Assembly (NCBI GenBank): GCA_036937835.1
Contig: CM072863.1
Coordinates: 24,636,501 to 24,700,500, forward strand
Direction of reading: 5' to 3'
From: Pampus argenteus
Lineage: Eukaryota; Chordata; Actinopteri; Scombriformes; Stromateidae
Length of the DNA stretch: 64,000 nucleotides
Shown piece after piece: positions 37,995 through 49,887 of the stretch. The translations under genes and the position numbers were made by a program. Position 1 is the first letter of the stretch. Each line of letters starts with the position of its first letter. Under the pieces are notes generated by a model. That model searched no databases. It was not told where the DNA came from and was given only the letters and a program-made list of their open reading frames with translations.

Positions 37995-39684
37995 GCCATC
38001 AACAAGTAACTAATTTCTAATGATTAGGACCAAAAACCTCACTTCTGAGTGCTTCCTACAGCTTTTACTGTAACATTTGTAAAAATAGCTTTCTCTCAGG
38101 CCAAAACTGACAACTACAGTTTTTCTTAAACAAGGATCAATATTTTCAATGAAAACCATGTTTGCCATCAACAAGTAACTGATTTCTAATTATTAGGACC
38201 AAAAAACTCACTTCTGAGAGCTTCCTGCAGCTTTTACTGTAACATTTGTACAAATAGCTTTCTCTCAGGCCAAAACTGACAACTACAGTTTTTCTTAAAC
38301 AAGGAGCAATATTTTCAATCAAAACCATGTTTGCCATCAACAAGTAACTAATTTCTAATGATTAGGACCAAAAAACTCACTTCTGAGTGCTTCCTACAGC
38401 TTTTACTGTAACATTTGTAAAAATAGCTTTCTCTCAGGCCAAAACTGACAACTACAGTTTTTCTTAAACAAGGATCAATATTTTCAATGAAAACCATGTT
38501 TGCCATCAACAAGTAACTGATTTCTAATGATTAGGACCAAAAAACTCACTTCTGAGAGCTTCCTGCAGCTTTTACTGTAACATTTGTAAAAATAGCTTTC
38601 TCTCAGGCCAAAACTGACAACTATAGTTTTTCTTAAACAAGGAGCAATATTTTCAATCAAAACCATGTTTGCCATCAACAAGTAACTAATTTCTAATGAT
38701 TAGGACCAAAAAACTCACTTCTGAGAGCTTCCTGCAGCTTTTACTGTAACATTTGTAAAAATAGCTTTCTCTCAGGCCAAAACTGACAACTACAGTTTTT
38801 CTTAAACAAGGAGCAATATTTTCAATCAAAACCATGTTTGCCATCAACAAGTAACTGATTTCTAATGATTAGGACCAAAAAACTCACTTCTGAGAGCTTC
38901 CTGCAGCTTTTACTGTAACATTTGTACAAATAGCTTTCTCTCAGGCCAAAACTGACAACTACAGTTTTTCTTAAACAAGGAGCAATATTTTCAATCAAAA
39001 CCATGTTTGCCATCAACAAGTAACTGATTTCTAATGATTAGGACCAAAAAACTCACTTCTGAGAGCTTCCTGCAGCTTTTACTGTAACATTTGTAAAAAT
39101 AGCTTTCTCTCAGGCCAAAACTGACAACTACAGTTTTTCTTAAACAAGGAGCAATATTTTCAATCAAAACCATGTTTGCCATCAACAAGTAACTGATTTC
39201 TAATGATTAGGACCAAAAAACTCACTTCTGAGAGCTTCCTGCAGCTTTTACTGTAACATTTGTAAAAATAGCTTTCTCTCAGGCCAAGACTGACAACTAT
39301 AGTTTTTCTTAAACAAGGAGCAATATTTTCAATGAAAACCATGTTTGCCATCAACAAGTAACTGATTTCTAATGATTAGGACCAAAAAACTCACTTCTGA
39401 GAGCTTCCTGCAGCTTTTACTGTAACATTTGTAAAAATAGCTTTCTCTCAGGCCAAAACTGACAACTATAGTTTTTCTTAAACAAGGAGCAATATTTTCA
39501 ATCAAAACCATGTTTGCCATCAACAAGTAACTAATTTCTAATGATTAGGACCAAAAAACTCACTTCTGAGAGCTTCCTGGAGCTTTTACTGTAACATTTG
39601 TAAAAATAGCTTTCTCTCAGGCCAAAACTGACAACTACAGTTTTTCTTAAACAAGGAGCAATATTTTCAATCAAAACCATGTTT

Positions 39685-40040
39685 GCCATCAACAAGTAAC
39701 TGATTTCTAATGATTAGGACCAAAAAACTTACTTCTGAGAGCTTCCTGCAGCTTTTACTGTAACATTTGTAAAAATAGCTTTCTCTCGGCGAGAGAAGGC
39801 CAAAACTGACAACTACAGTTTTTCTTAAACAAGGAGCAATATTTTCAATCAAAACCATGTTTGCCATCAACAAGTAACTGATTTCTAATGATTAGGACCA
39901 AAAAACTCACTTCTGAGAGCTTCCTGCAGCTTTTACTGTAACATTTGTAAAAATAGCTTTCTCTCGGCGAGAGAAGCCCAAAACTGACAACTATAGTTTT
40001 TCTTAAACAAGGAGCAAAATTTTCAATCAAAACCATGTTT
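39685..40040 (+). repeat. Two adjacent hairpin monomers, duplicated pair
   Basis: Palindromes at 39781-39797 and 39959-39975; counterpart of 33903-34258 with the same acttacttc and gaagccc markers. Confidence 0.88.
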
Positions 40041-41232
40041 GCCATCAACAAGTAACTAATTTCTAATGATTAGGACCAAGAAACTCACTTCTGAGTGCTT
40101 CCTACAGCTTTTACTGTAACATTTGTAAAAATTGCTTTCTCTCAGGCCAAAACTGACAATTACAGTTTTTCTTAAACAAGGACCAATATTTTCATTCAAA
40201 ACCACGTTTTCCATCAACAAGTAACTGATTTCTAATGATTAGGACCAAAAAACTCACTTCTGAGAGCTTCCTGCAGCTTTTACTGTAACATTTGTACAAA
40301 TAGCTTTCTCTCAGGCCAAAACTGACAACTACAGTTTTTCTTAAACAAGGAGCAATATTTTCAATCAAAACCATGTTTGCCATCAACAAGTATCTGATTT
40401 CTAATGATTAGGACCAAAAAACTCACTTCTGAGAGCTTCCTGCAGCTTTTACTGTAACATTTGTAAAAATAGCTTTCTCTCAGGCCAAAACTGACAACTA
40501 TAGTTTTTCTTAAACAAGGAGCAATATTTTCAATCAAAACCATGTTTGCCATCAACAAGTAACTAATTTCTAATGATTAGGACCAAAAAACTCACTTCTG
40601 AGAGCTTCCTACAGCTTTTACTGTAACATTTGTAAAAATAGCTTTCTCTCGGCGAGAGAAGGCCAAAACTGACAACTATAGTTTTTCTTAAACAAGGAGC
40701 AATATTTTCAATCAAAACCATGTTTGCCATCAACAAGTAACTAATTTCTAATGATTAGGACCAAAAAACTCACTTCTGAGAGCTTCCTGCAGCTTTTACT
40801 GTAACATTTGTAAAAATAGCTTTCTCTCAGGCCAAAACTGACAACTACAGTTTTTCTTAAACAAGGAGCAATATTTTCAATCAAAACCATGTTTGCCATC
40901 AACAAGTAACTGATTTCTAATGATTAGGACCAACAAACTCACTTCTGAGAGCTTCCTGCAGCTTTTACTGTAACATTTGTACAAATAGCTTTCTCTCAGG
41001 CCAAAACTGACAACTACAGTTTTTCTTAAACAAGGAGCAATATTTTCAATCAAAACCATGTTTGCCATCAACAAGTAACTGATTTCTAATGATTAGGACC
41101 AAAAAACTCACTTCTGAGAGCTTCCTGCAGCTTTTACTGTAACATTTGTAAAAATAGCTTTCTCTCAGGCCAAAACTGACAACTACAGTTTTTCTTAAAC
41201 AAGGAGCAATATTTTCAATCAAAACCATGTTT

Positions 41233-41918
41233 GCCATCAACAAGTAACTGATTTCTAATGATTAGGACCAAAAAACTCACTTCTGAGAGCTTCCTACAGC
41301 TTTTACTGTAACATTTCTAAAAATAGCTTTCTCTCGGCGAGAGAAGGCCAAAACTGACAACTATAGTTTTTCTTAAACAAGGAGCAATATTTTCAATCAA
41401 AACCATGTTTGCCATCAACAAGTAACTGATTTCTAATGATTAGGACCAAAAAACTCACTTCTGAGAGCTTCCTGCAGCTTTTACTGTAACATTTGTAAAA
41501 AATAGCTTTCTCTCAGGCCAAAACTGACAACTACAGTTTTTCTTAAACAAGGATCAATATTTTCAATCAAAACCATGTTTGCCATCAACAAGTAACTGAT
41601 TTCTAATGATTAGGACCAAAAAACTCACTTCTGAGAGCTTCCTGCAGCTTTTACTGTAACATTTGTAAAAATTGCTTTCTCTCAGGCCAAAACTGACAAT
41701 TACAGTTTTTCTTAAACAAGGACCAATATTTTCATTCAAAACCACGTTTGCCATCAACAAGTAACTGATTTCTAATGATTAGGACCAAAAAACTCACTTC
41801 TGAGAGCTTCCTGCAGCTTTTACTGTAACATTTGTAAAAATAGCTTTCTCTCTGGCCAAAACTGACAACTACAGTTTTTCTTAAACAAGGAGCAATATTT
41901 TCAATCAAAACCATGTTT
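41233..41918 (+). repeat. Cassette H, copy 6
   Basis: Counterpart of copy 2, with the same ctgattt hairpin monomer and cacgtttgcc end. The hairpin monomer has acatttctaaa, a private G-to-C. Confidence 0.87.
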
Positions 41919-42002
41919 GCCATCAACAAGTAACTGATTTCTAATGATTAGGACCAAAAAACTCACTTCTGAGAGCTTCCTGCAGCTTTTACTGTAACAT
42001 TT

Positions 42003-42066
42003 GTAAAATAGCTTTCTCTCAGGCCAAAACTGACAACTACAGTTTTTCTTAAACAAGGAGCAATAT
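42003..42066. other. Recombinant monomer: A deletion without ggataaat
   Basis: The monomer has taaaatagc (one A lost, near 42005) but ggagcaat downstream. It is the only 168-bp monomer without ggataaat and is the reciprocal of the recombinant at 27031. It lies where the second 24.8-kb copy lacks three monomers, so it may mark the crossover point. Confidence 0.75.
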
Positions 42067-42424
42067 TTTCAATCAAAACCATGTTTGCCATCAACAAGTA
42101 ACTGATTTCTAATGATTAGGACCAAAAAACTCACTTCTGAGAGCTTCCTGCAGCTTTTACTGTAACATTTGTACAAATAGCTTTCTCTCAGGCCAAAACT
42201 GACAACTACAGTTTTTCTTAAACAAGGAGCAATATTTTCAATCAAAACCATGTTTGCCATCAACAAGTAACTGATTTCTAATGATTAGGACCAAAAAACT
42301 CACTTCTGAGAGCTTCCTGCAGCTTTTACTGTAACATTTGTAAAAATAGCTTTCTCTCAGGCCAAAACTGACAACTATAGTTTTTCTTAAACAAGGAGCA
42401 ATATTTTCAATCAAAACCATGTTT

Positions 42425-43110
42425 GCCATCAACAAGTAACTAATTTCTAATGATTAGGACCAAAAAACTCACTTCTGAGAGCTTCCTACAGCTTTTACTG
42501 TAACATTTGTAAAAATAGCTTTCTCTCGGCGAGAGAAGGCCAAAACTGACAACTATAGTTTTTCTTAAACAAGGAGCAATATTTTCAATCAAAACCATGT
42601 TTGCCATCAACAAGTAACTGATTTCTAATGATTAGGACCAAAAAACTCACTTCTGAGAGCTTCCTGCAGCTTTTACTGTAACATTTGTAAAAAATAGCTT
42701 TCTCTCAGGCCAAAACTGACAACTACAGTTTTTCTTAAACAAGGATCAATATTTTCAATCAAAACCATGTTTGCCATCAACAAGTAACTGATTTCTAATG
42801 ATTAGGACCAAAAAACTCACTTCTGAGAGCTTCCTGCAGCTTTTACTGTAACATTTGTAAAAATTGCTTTCTCTCAGGCCAAAACTGACAATTACAGTTT
42901 TTCTTAAACAAGGACCAATACTTTCATTCAAAACCACGTTTTCCATCAACAAGTAACTGATTTCTAATGATTAGGACCAAAAAACTCACTTCTGAGAGCT
43001 TCCTGCAGCTTTTACTGTAACATTTGTAAAAATAGCTTTCTCTCTGGCCAAAACTGACAACTACAGTTTTTCTTAAACAAGGAGCAATATTTTCAATCAA
43101 AACCATGTTT
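42425..43110 (+). repeat. Cassette H, copy 7
   Basis: Starts 1192 bp after copy 6. The third monomer has the private caatactttc (near 42917). Confidence 0.87.
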
Positions 43111-44292
43111 GCCATCAACAAGTAACTGATTTCTAATGATTAGGACCAAAAAACTCACTTCTGAGAGCTTCCTGCAGCTTTTACTGTAACATTTGTACAA
43201 ATAGCTTTCTCTCAGGCCAAAACTGACAACTACAGTTTTTCTTAAACAAGGATCAATATTTTCAATCAAAACCATGTTTGCCATCAACAAGTAACTGATT
43301 TCTAATGATTAGGACCAAAAAACTCACTTCTGAGAGCTTCCTGCAGCTTTTACTGTAACATTTGTAAAATAGCTTTCTCTCAGGCCAAAACTGACAACTA
43401 CAGTTTTTCTTAAACAAGGATAAATATTTTCAATCAAAACCATGTTTGCCATCAACAAGTAACTGATTTCTAATGATTAGGACCAAAAAACTCACTTCTG
43501 AGAGCTTCCTGCAGCTTTTACTGTAACATTTGTAAAAATAGCTTTCTCTCAGGCCAAAACTGACAATTACAGTTTTTCTTAAACAAGGACCAATATTTTC
43601 ATTCAAAACCACGTTTGCCATCAACAAGTAACTGATTTCTAATGATTAGGACCAAAAAACTCACTTCTGAGAGCTTCCTGCAGCTTTTACTGTAACATTT
43701 GTAAAAATAGCTTTCTCTCAGGCCAAAACTGACAACTACAGTTTTTCTTAAACAAGGAGCAATATTTTCAATCAAAACCATGTTTGCCATCAACAAGTAA
43801 CTGATTTCTAATGATTAGGACCAAAAAATTCACTTCTGAGAGCTTCCTGCAGCTTTTACTGTAACATTTGTAAAAATAGCTTTCTCTCAGGCCAAAACTG
43901 ACAACTACAGTTTTTCTTAAACAAGGAGCAATATTTTCAATCAAAACCATGTTTGCCATCAACAAGTAACTGATTTCTAATGATTAGGACCAAAAAATTC
44001 ACTTCTGAGAGCTTCCTGCAGCTTTTACTGTAACATTTGTAAAAATAGCTTTCTCTCAGGCCAAAACTGACAACTACAGGTTTTCTTAAACAAGGAGCAA
44101 TATTTTCAATCAAAACCATGTTTGCCATCAACAAGTAACTGATTTCTAATGATTAGGACCAAAAAACTCACTTCTGAGAGCTTCCTGCAGCTTTTACTGT
44201 AACATTTGTAAAAATAGCTTTCTCTCAGGCCAAAACTGACAACTATAGTTTTTCTTAAACAAGGAGCAAAATTTTCAATCAAAACCATGTTT

Positions 44293-44799
44293 GCCATCAA
44301 CAAGTAACTAATTTCTAATGATTAGGACCAAAAAACTCACTTCTGAGTGCTTCCTACAGCTTTTACTGTAACATTTGTAAAAATTGCTTTCTCTCAGGCC
44401 AAAACTGACAATTACAGTTTTTCTTAAAAAAGGACCAATATTTTCATTCAAAACCACGTTTTCCATCAACAAGTAACTGATTTCTAATGATTAGGACCAA
44501 AAAACTCACTTCTGAGAGCTTCCTGCAGCTTTTACTGTAACATTTGTAAAAATAGCTTTCTCTCAGGCCAAAACTGACAACTACAGTTTTTCTTAAACAA
44601 GGAGCAATATTTTCAATCAAAACCATGTTTGCCATCAACAAGTAACTGATTTCTAATGATTAGGACCAAAAAATTCACTTCTGAGAGCTTCCTGCAGCTT
44701 TTACTGTAACATTTGTAAAAATAGCTTTCTCTCAGGCCAAAACTGACAACTACAGGTTTTCTTAAACAAGGAGCAATATTTTCAATCAAAACCATGTTT
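44293..44799 (+). repeat. Partial cassette A (V-W-X), related to 23558
   Basis: Carries cttaaaaaagg near 44425 and is followed, as at 24065, by the ggatca/caatgaaaacc monomer and then the taattattag monomer. Confidence 0.83.
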
Positions 44800-45982
44800 G
44801 CCATCAACAAGTAACTGATTTCTAATGATTAGGACCAAAAAACTCACTTCTGAGAGCTTCCTGCAGCTTTTACTGTAACATTTGTAAAAATAGCTTTCTC
44901 TCAGGCCAAAACTGACAACTATAGTTTTTCTTAAACAAGGATCAATATTTTCAATGAAAACCATGTTTGCCATCAACAAGTAACTGATTTCTAATTATTA
45001 GGACCAAAAAACTCACTTCTGAGAGCTTCCTGCAGCTTTTACTGTAACATTTGTACAAATAGCTTTCTCTCAGGCCAAAACTGACAACTACAGTTTTTCT
45101 TAAACAAGGAGCAATATTTTCAATCAAAACCATGTTTGCCATCAACAAGTAACTAATTTCTAATGATTAGGACCAAAAAACTCACTTCTGAGTGCCTCCT
45201 ACAGCTTTTACTGTAACATTTGTAAAAATAGCTTTCTCTCAGGCCAAAACTGACAACTATAGTTTTTCTTAAACAAGGAGCAATATTTTCAATCAAAACC
45301 ATGTTTGCCATCAACAAGTAACTAATTTCTAATGATTAGGACCAAAAAACTCACTTCTGAGAGCTTCCTGCAGCTTTTACTGTAACATTTGTAAAAATAG
45401 CTTTCTCTCAGGCCAAAACTGACAACTACAGTTTTTCTTAAACAAGGAGCAATATTTTCAATCAAAACCATGTTTGCCATCAACAAGTAACTGATTTCTA
45501 ATGATTAGGACCAAAAAACTCACTTCTGAGAGCTTCCTGCAGCTTTTACTGTAACATTTGTACAAATAGCTTTCTCTCAGGCCAAAACTGACAACTACAG
45601 TTTTTCTTAAACAAGGAGCAATATTTTCAATCAAAACCATGTTTGCCATCAACAAGTAACTGATTTCTAATGATTAGGACCAAAAAACTCACTTCTGAGA
45701 GCTTCCTGCAGCTTTTACTGTAACATTTGTAAAAATAGCTTTCTCTCAGGCCAAAACTGACAACTACAGTTTTTCTTAAACAAGGAGCAATATTTTCAAT
45801 CAAAACCATGTTTGCCATCAACAAGTAACTGATTTCTAATGATTAGGACCAAAAAACTCACTTCTGAGAGCTTCCTGCAGCTTTTACTGTAACATTTGTA
45901 CAAATAGCTTTCTCTCAGGCCAAAACTGACAACTACAGTTTTTCTTAAACAAGGAGCAATATTTTCAATCAAAACCATGTTT

Positions 45983-47343
45983 GCCATCAACAAGTAACTG
46001 ATTTCTAATGATTAGGACCAAAAAACTCACTTCTGAGAGCTTCCTGCAGCTTTTACTGTAACATTTGTAAAAATAGCTTTCTCTCAGGCCAAAACTGACA
46101 ACTATAGTTTTTCTTAAACAAGGAGCAATATTTTCAATGAAAACCATGTTTGCCATCAACAAGTAACTGATTTCTAATGATTAGGACCAAAAAACTCACT
46201 TCTGAGAGCTTCCTGCAGCTTTTACTGTAACATTTGTAAAAATAGCTTTCTCTCAGGCCAAAACTGACAACTATAGTTTTTCTTAAACAAGGAGCAATAT
46301 TTTCAATCAAAACCATGTTTGCCATCAACAAGTAACTAATTTCTAATGATTAGGACCAAAAAACTCACTTCAGAGAGCTTCCTGCAGCTTTTACTGTAAC
46401 ATTTGTAAAAATAGCTTTCTCTCAGGCCAAAACTGACAACTACAGTTTTTCTTAAACAAGGAGCAATATTTTCAATCAAAACCATGTTTGCCATCAACAA
46501 GTAACTGATTTCTAATGATTAGGACCAAAAAACTCACTTCTGAAGGCTTCCTGCAGCTTTTACTGTAACATTTGTACAAATAGCTTTCTCTCAGGCCAAA
46601 ACTGACAACTACAGTTTTTCTTAAACAAGGAGCAATATTTTTAATCAAAACCATGTTTGCCATCAACAAGTAACTGATTTCTAATGATTAGGACCAAAAA
46701 ACTCACTTCTGAGAGCTTCCTGCAGCTTTTACTGTAACATTTATAAAAATAGCTTTCTCTCAGGCCAAAACTGACAACTACAGTTTTTCTTAAACAAGGA
46801 GCAATATTTTCAATCAAAACCATGTTTGCCATCAACAAGTAACTGATTTCTAATGATTAGGACCAAAAAACTCACTTCTGAGAGCTTCCTGCAGCTTTTA
46901 CTGTAACATTTGTACAAATAGCTTTCTCTCAGGCCAAAACTGACAACTACAGTTTTTCTTAAACAAGGAGCAATATTTTCAATCAAAACCATGTTTGCCA
47001 TCAACAAGTAACTGATTTCTAATGATTAGGACCAAAAAACTCACTTCTGAGAGCTTCCTGCAGCTTTTACTGTAACATTTGTAAAAATAGCTTTCTCTCA
47101 GGCCAAAACTGACAACTATAGTTTTTCTTAAACAAGGAGCAATATTTTCAATCAAAACCATGTTTGCCATCAACAAGTAACTAATTTCTAATGATTAGGA
47201 CCAAAAAACTCACTTCTGAGAGCTTCCTACAGCTTTTACTGTAACATTTGTAAAAATAGCTTTCTCTCGGCGAGAGAAGGCCAAAACTGACAACTATAGT
47301 TTTTCTTAAACAAGGAGCAATATTTTCAATCAAAACCATGTTT
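45983..47343 (+). repeat. 1.36-kb block, copy 3 of 3
   Basis: Carries the private changes listed for the 40548 segment in its middle, including ttttaatc. Its last four monomers are re-used in the 1192-bp tandem duplication that follows. Confidence 0.8.
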
Positions 47344-47850
47344 GCCATCAACAAGTAACTGATTTCTAATGATTAGGACCAAAAAACTCACTTCTGAGAG
47401 CTTCCTGCAGCTTTTACTGTAACATTTGTAAAAATTGCTTTCTCTCAGGCCAAAACTGACAATTACAGTTTTTCTTAAACAAGGAGCAATATTTTCAATC
47501 AAAACCATGTTTGCCATCAACAAGTAACTGATTTCTAATGATTAGGACCAAAAAACTCACTTCTGAGAGCTTCCTGCAGCTTTTACTGTAACATTTGTAC
47601 AAATAGCTTTCTCTCAGGCCAAAACTGACAACTACAGTTTTTCTTAAACAAGGATCAATATTTTCAATCAAAACCATGTTTGCCATCAACAAGTAACTGA
47701 TTTCTAATGATTAGGACCAAAAAACTCACTTCTGAGAGCTTCCTGCAGCTTTTACTGTAACATTTGTAAAAATAGCTTTCTCTCAGGCCAAAACTGACAA
47801 CTACAGTTTTTCTTAAACAAGGAGCAATATTTTCAATCAAAACCATGTTT
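46659..47850 (+). repeat. 1192-bp direct tandem duplication, unit 1
   Basis: Seven monomers including one hairpin monomer (47166-47343). Shares atttataaaaat (near 46741 and 47933) and an unusual gtaaaaattgc plus ggagca combination (near 47430 and 48622) with unit 2. Unit 2 starts immediately after. Confidence 0.9.
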
Positions 47851-49042
47851 GCCATCAACAAGTAACTGATTTCTAATGATTAGGACCAAAAAACTCACTT
47901 CTGAGAGCTTCCTGCAGCTTTTACTGTAACATTTATAAAAATAGCTTTCTCTCAGGCCAAAACTGACAACTACAGTTTTTCTTAAACAAGGAGCAATATT
48001 TTCAATCAAAACCATGTTTGCCATCAACAAGTAACTGATTTCTAATGATTAGGACCAAAAAACTCACTTCTGAGAGCTTCCTGCAGCTTTTACTGTAACA
48101 TTTGTACAAATAGCTTTCTCTCAGGCCAAAACTGACAACTACAGTTTTTCTTAAACAAGGAGCAATATTTTCAATCAAAACCATGTTTGCCATCAACAAG
48201 TAACTGATTTCTAATGATTAGGACCAAAAAACTCACTTCTGAGAGCTTCCTGCAGCTTTTACTGTAACATTTGTAAAAATAGCTTTCTCTCAGGCCAAAA
48301 CTGACAACTATAGTTTTTCTTAAACAAGGAGCAATATTTTCAATCAAAACCATGTTTGCCATCAACAAGTAACTAATTTCTAATGATTAGGACCAAAAAA
48401 CTCACTTCTGAGAGCTTCCTACAGCTTTTACTGTAACATTTGTAAAAATAGCTTTCTCTCGGCGAGAGAAGGCCAAAACTGACAACTATAGTTTTTCTTA
48501 AACAAGGAGCAATATTTTCAATCAAAACCATGTTTGCCATCAACAAGTAACTGATTTCTAATGATTAGGACCAAAAAACTCACTTCTGAGAGCTTCCTGC
48601 AGCTTTTACTGTAACATTTGTAAAAATTGCTTTCTCTCAGGCCAAAACTGACAATTACAGTTTTTCTTAAACAAGGAGCAATATTTTCAATCAAAACCAT
48701 GTTTGCCATCAACAAGTAACTGATTTCTAATGATTAGGACCAAAAAACTCACTTCTGAGAGCTTCCTGCAGCTTTTACTGTAACATTTGTACAAATAGCT
48801 TTCTCTCAGGCCAAAACTGACAACTACAGTTTTTCTTAAACAAGGATCAATATTTTCAATCAAAACCATGTTTGCCATCAACAAGTAACTGATTTCTAAT
48901 GATTAGGACCAAAAAACTCACTTCTGAGAGCTTCCTGCAGCTTTTACTGTAACATTTGTAAAAATAGCTTTCTCTCAGGCCAAAACTGACAACTACAGTT
49001 TTTCTTAAACAAGGAGCAATATTTTCAATCAAAACCATGTTT
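47851..49042 (+). repeat. 1192-bp direct tandem duplication, unit 2
   Basis: Follows unit 1 without a gap; hairpin at 48454-48470. No difference from unit 1 was noticed by eye, and similarity continues a few dozen bases beyond until aattcac near 49086. Confidence 0.9.
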
Positions 49043-49380
49043 GCCATCAACAAGTAACTGATTTCTAATGATTAGGACCAAAAAATTCACTTCTGAGAGC
49101 TTCCTGCAGCTTTTACTGTAACATTTGTAAAAATAGCTTTCTCTCAGGCCAAAACTGACAACTACAGGTTTTCTTAAACAAGGAGCAATATTTTCAATCA
49201 AAACCATGTTTGCCATCAACAAGTAACTGATTTCTAATGATTAGGACCAAAAAACTCACTTCTGAGAGCTTCCTGCAGCTTTTACTGTAACATTTGTAAA
49301 AATAGCTTTCTCTCAGGCCAAAACTGACAACTATAGTTTTTCTTAAACAAGGAGCAAAATTTTCAATCAAAACCATGTTT

Positions 49381-49887
49381 GCCATCAACAAGTAACTAAT
49401 TTCTAATGATTAGGACCAAAAAACTCACTTCTGAGTGCTTCCTACAGCTTTTACTGTAACATTTGTAAAAATTGCTTTCTCTCAGGCCAAAACTGACAAT
49501 TACAGTTTTTCTTAAAAAAGGACCAATATTTTCATTCAAAACCACGTTTTCCATCAACAAGTAACTGATTTCTAATGATTAGGACCAAAAAACTCACTTC
49601 TGAGAGCTTCCTGCAGCTTTTACTGTAACATTTGTAAAAATAGCTTTCTCTCAGGCCAAAACTGACAACTACAGTTTTTCTTAAACAAGGAGCAATATTT
49701 TCAATCAAAACCATGTTTGCCATCAACAAGTAACTGATTTCTAATGATTAGGACCAAAAAATTCACTTCTGAGAGCTTCCTGCAGCTTTTACTGTAACAT
49801 TTGTAAAAATAGCTTTCTCTCAGGCCAAAACTGACAACTACAGGTTTTCTTAAACAAGGAGCAATATTTTCAATCAAAACCATGTTT
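49381..49887 (+). repeat. Partial cassette A (V-W-X), third of its kind
   Basis: Offset 5088 from 44293, with the same cttaaaaaagg (near 49513). The next monomer has a private aaacagggatc (near 50025). Confidence 0.82.

Larger units (their letters stand above)
34854..40296 (+). repeat. 5.44-kb segmental duplication, copy 2
   Basis: Second copy of 29073-34514, starting about 340 bp after the first ends. It ends inside the monomer at 40210, where gtacaaatag replaces gtaaaaatag and a different neighbourhood begins. One extra A near 36220 makes a 170-bp monomer outside cassette H. Confidence 0.92.
40548..47343 (+). repeat. About 6.8-kb segment, second copy of the 24802-offset duplication
   Basis: Begins with a hairpin monomer a little after the 5.78-kb duplication ends. 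Private changes relative to 15746-22541 include acatttctaaa (near 41318), gagtgcctcc (near 45195), cttcagagagc (near 46370), tctgaaggc (near 46543) and ttttaatc (near 46640). Confidence 0.8.

Noticed and set aside
29073..40296. Large duplications as pure assembly artefacts
   Set aside because: Partial third copies with further changes exist at 52-57 kb and markers are nested logically. Artefact cannot be fully excluded without reads, so it is kept as a check and not as the explanation.
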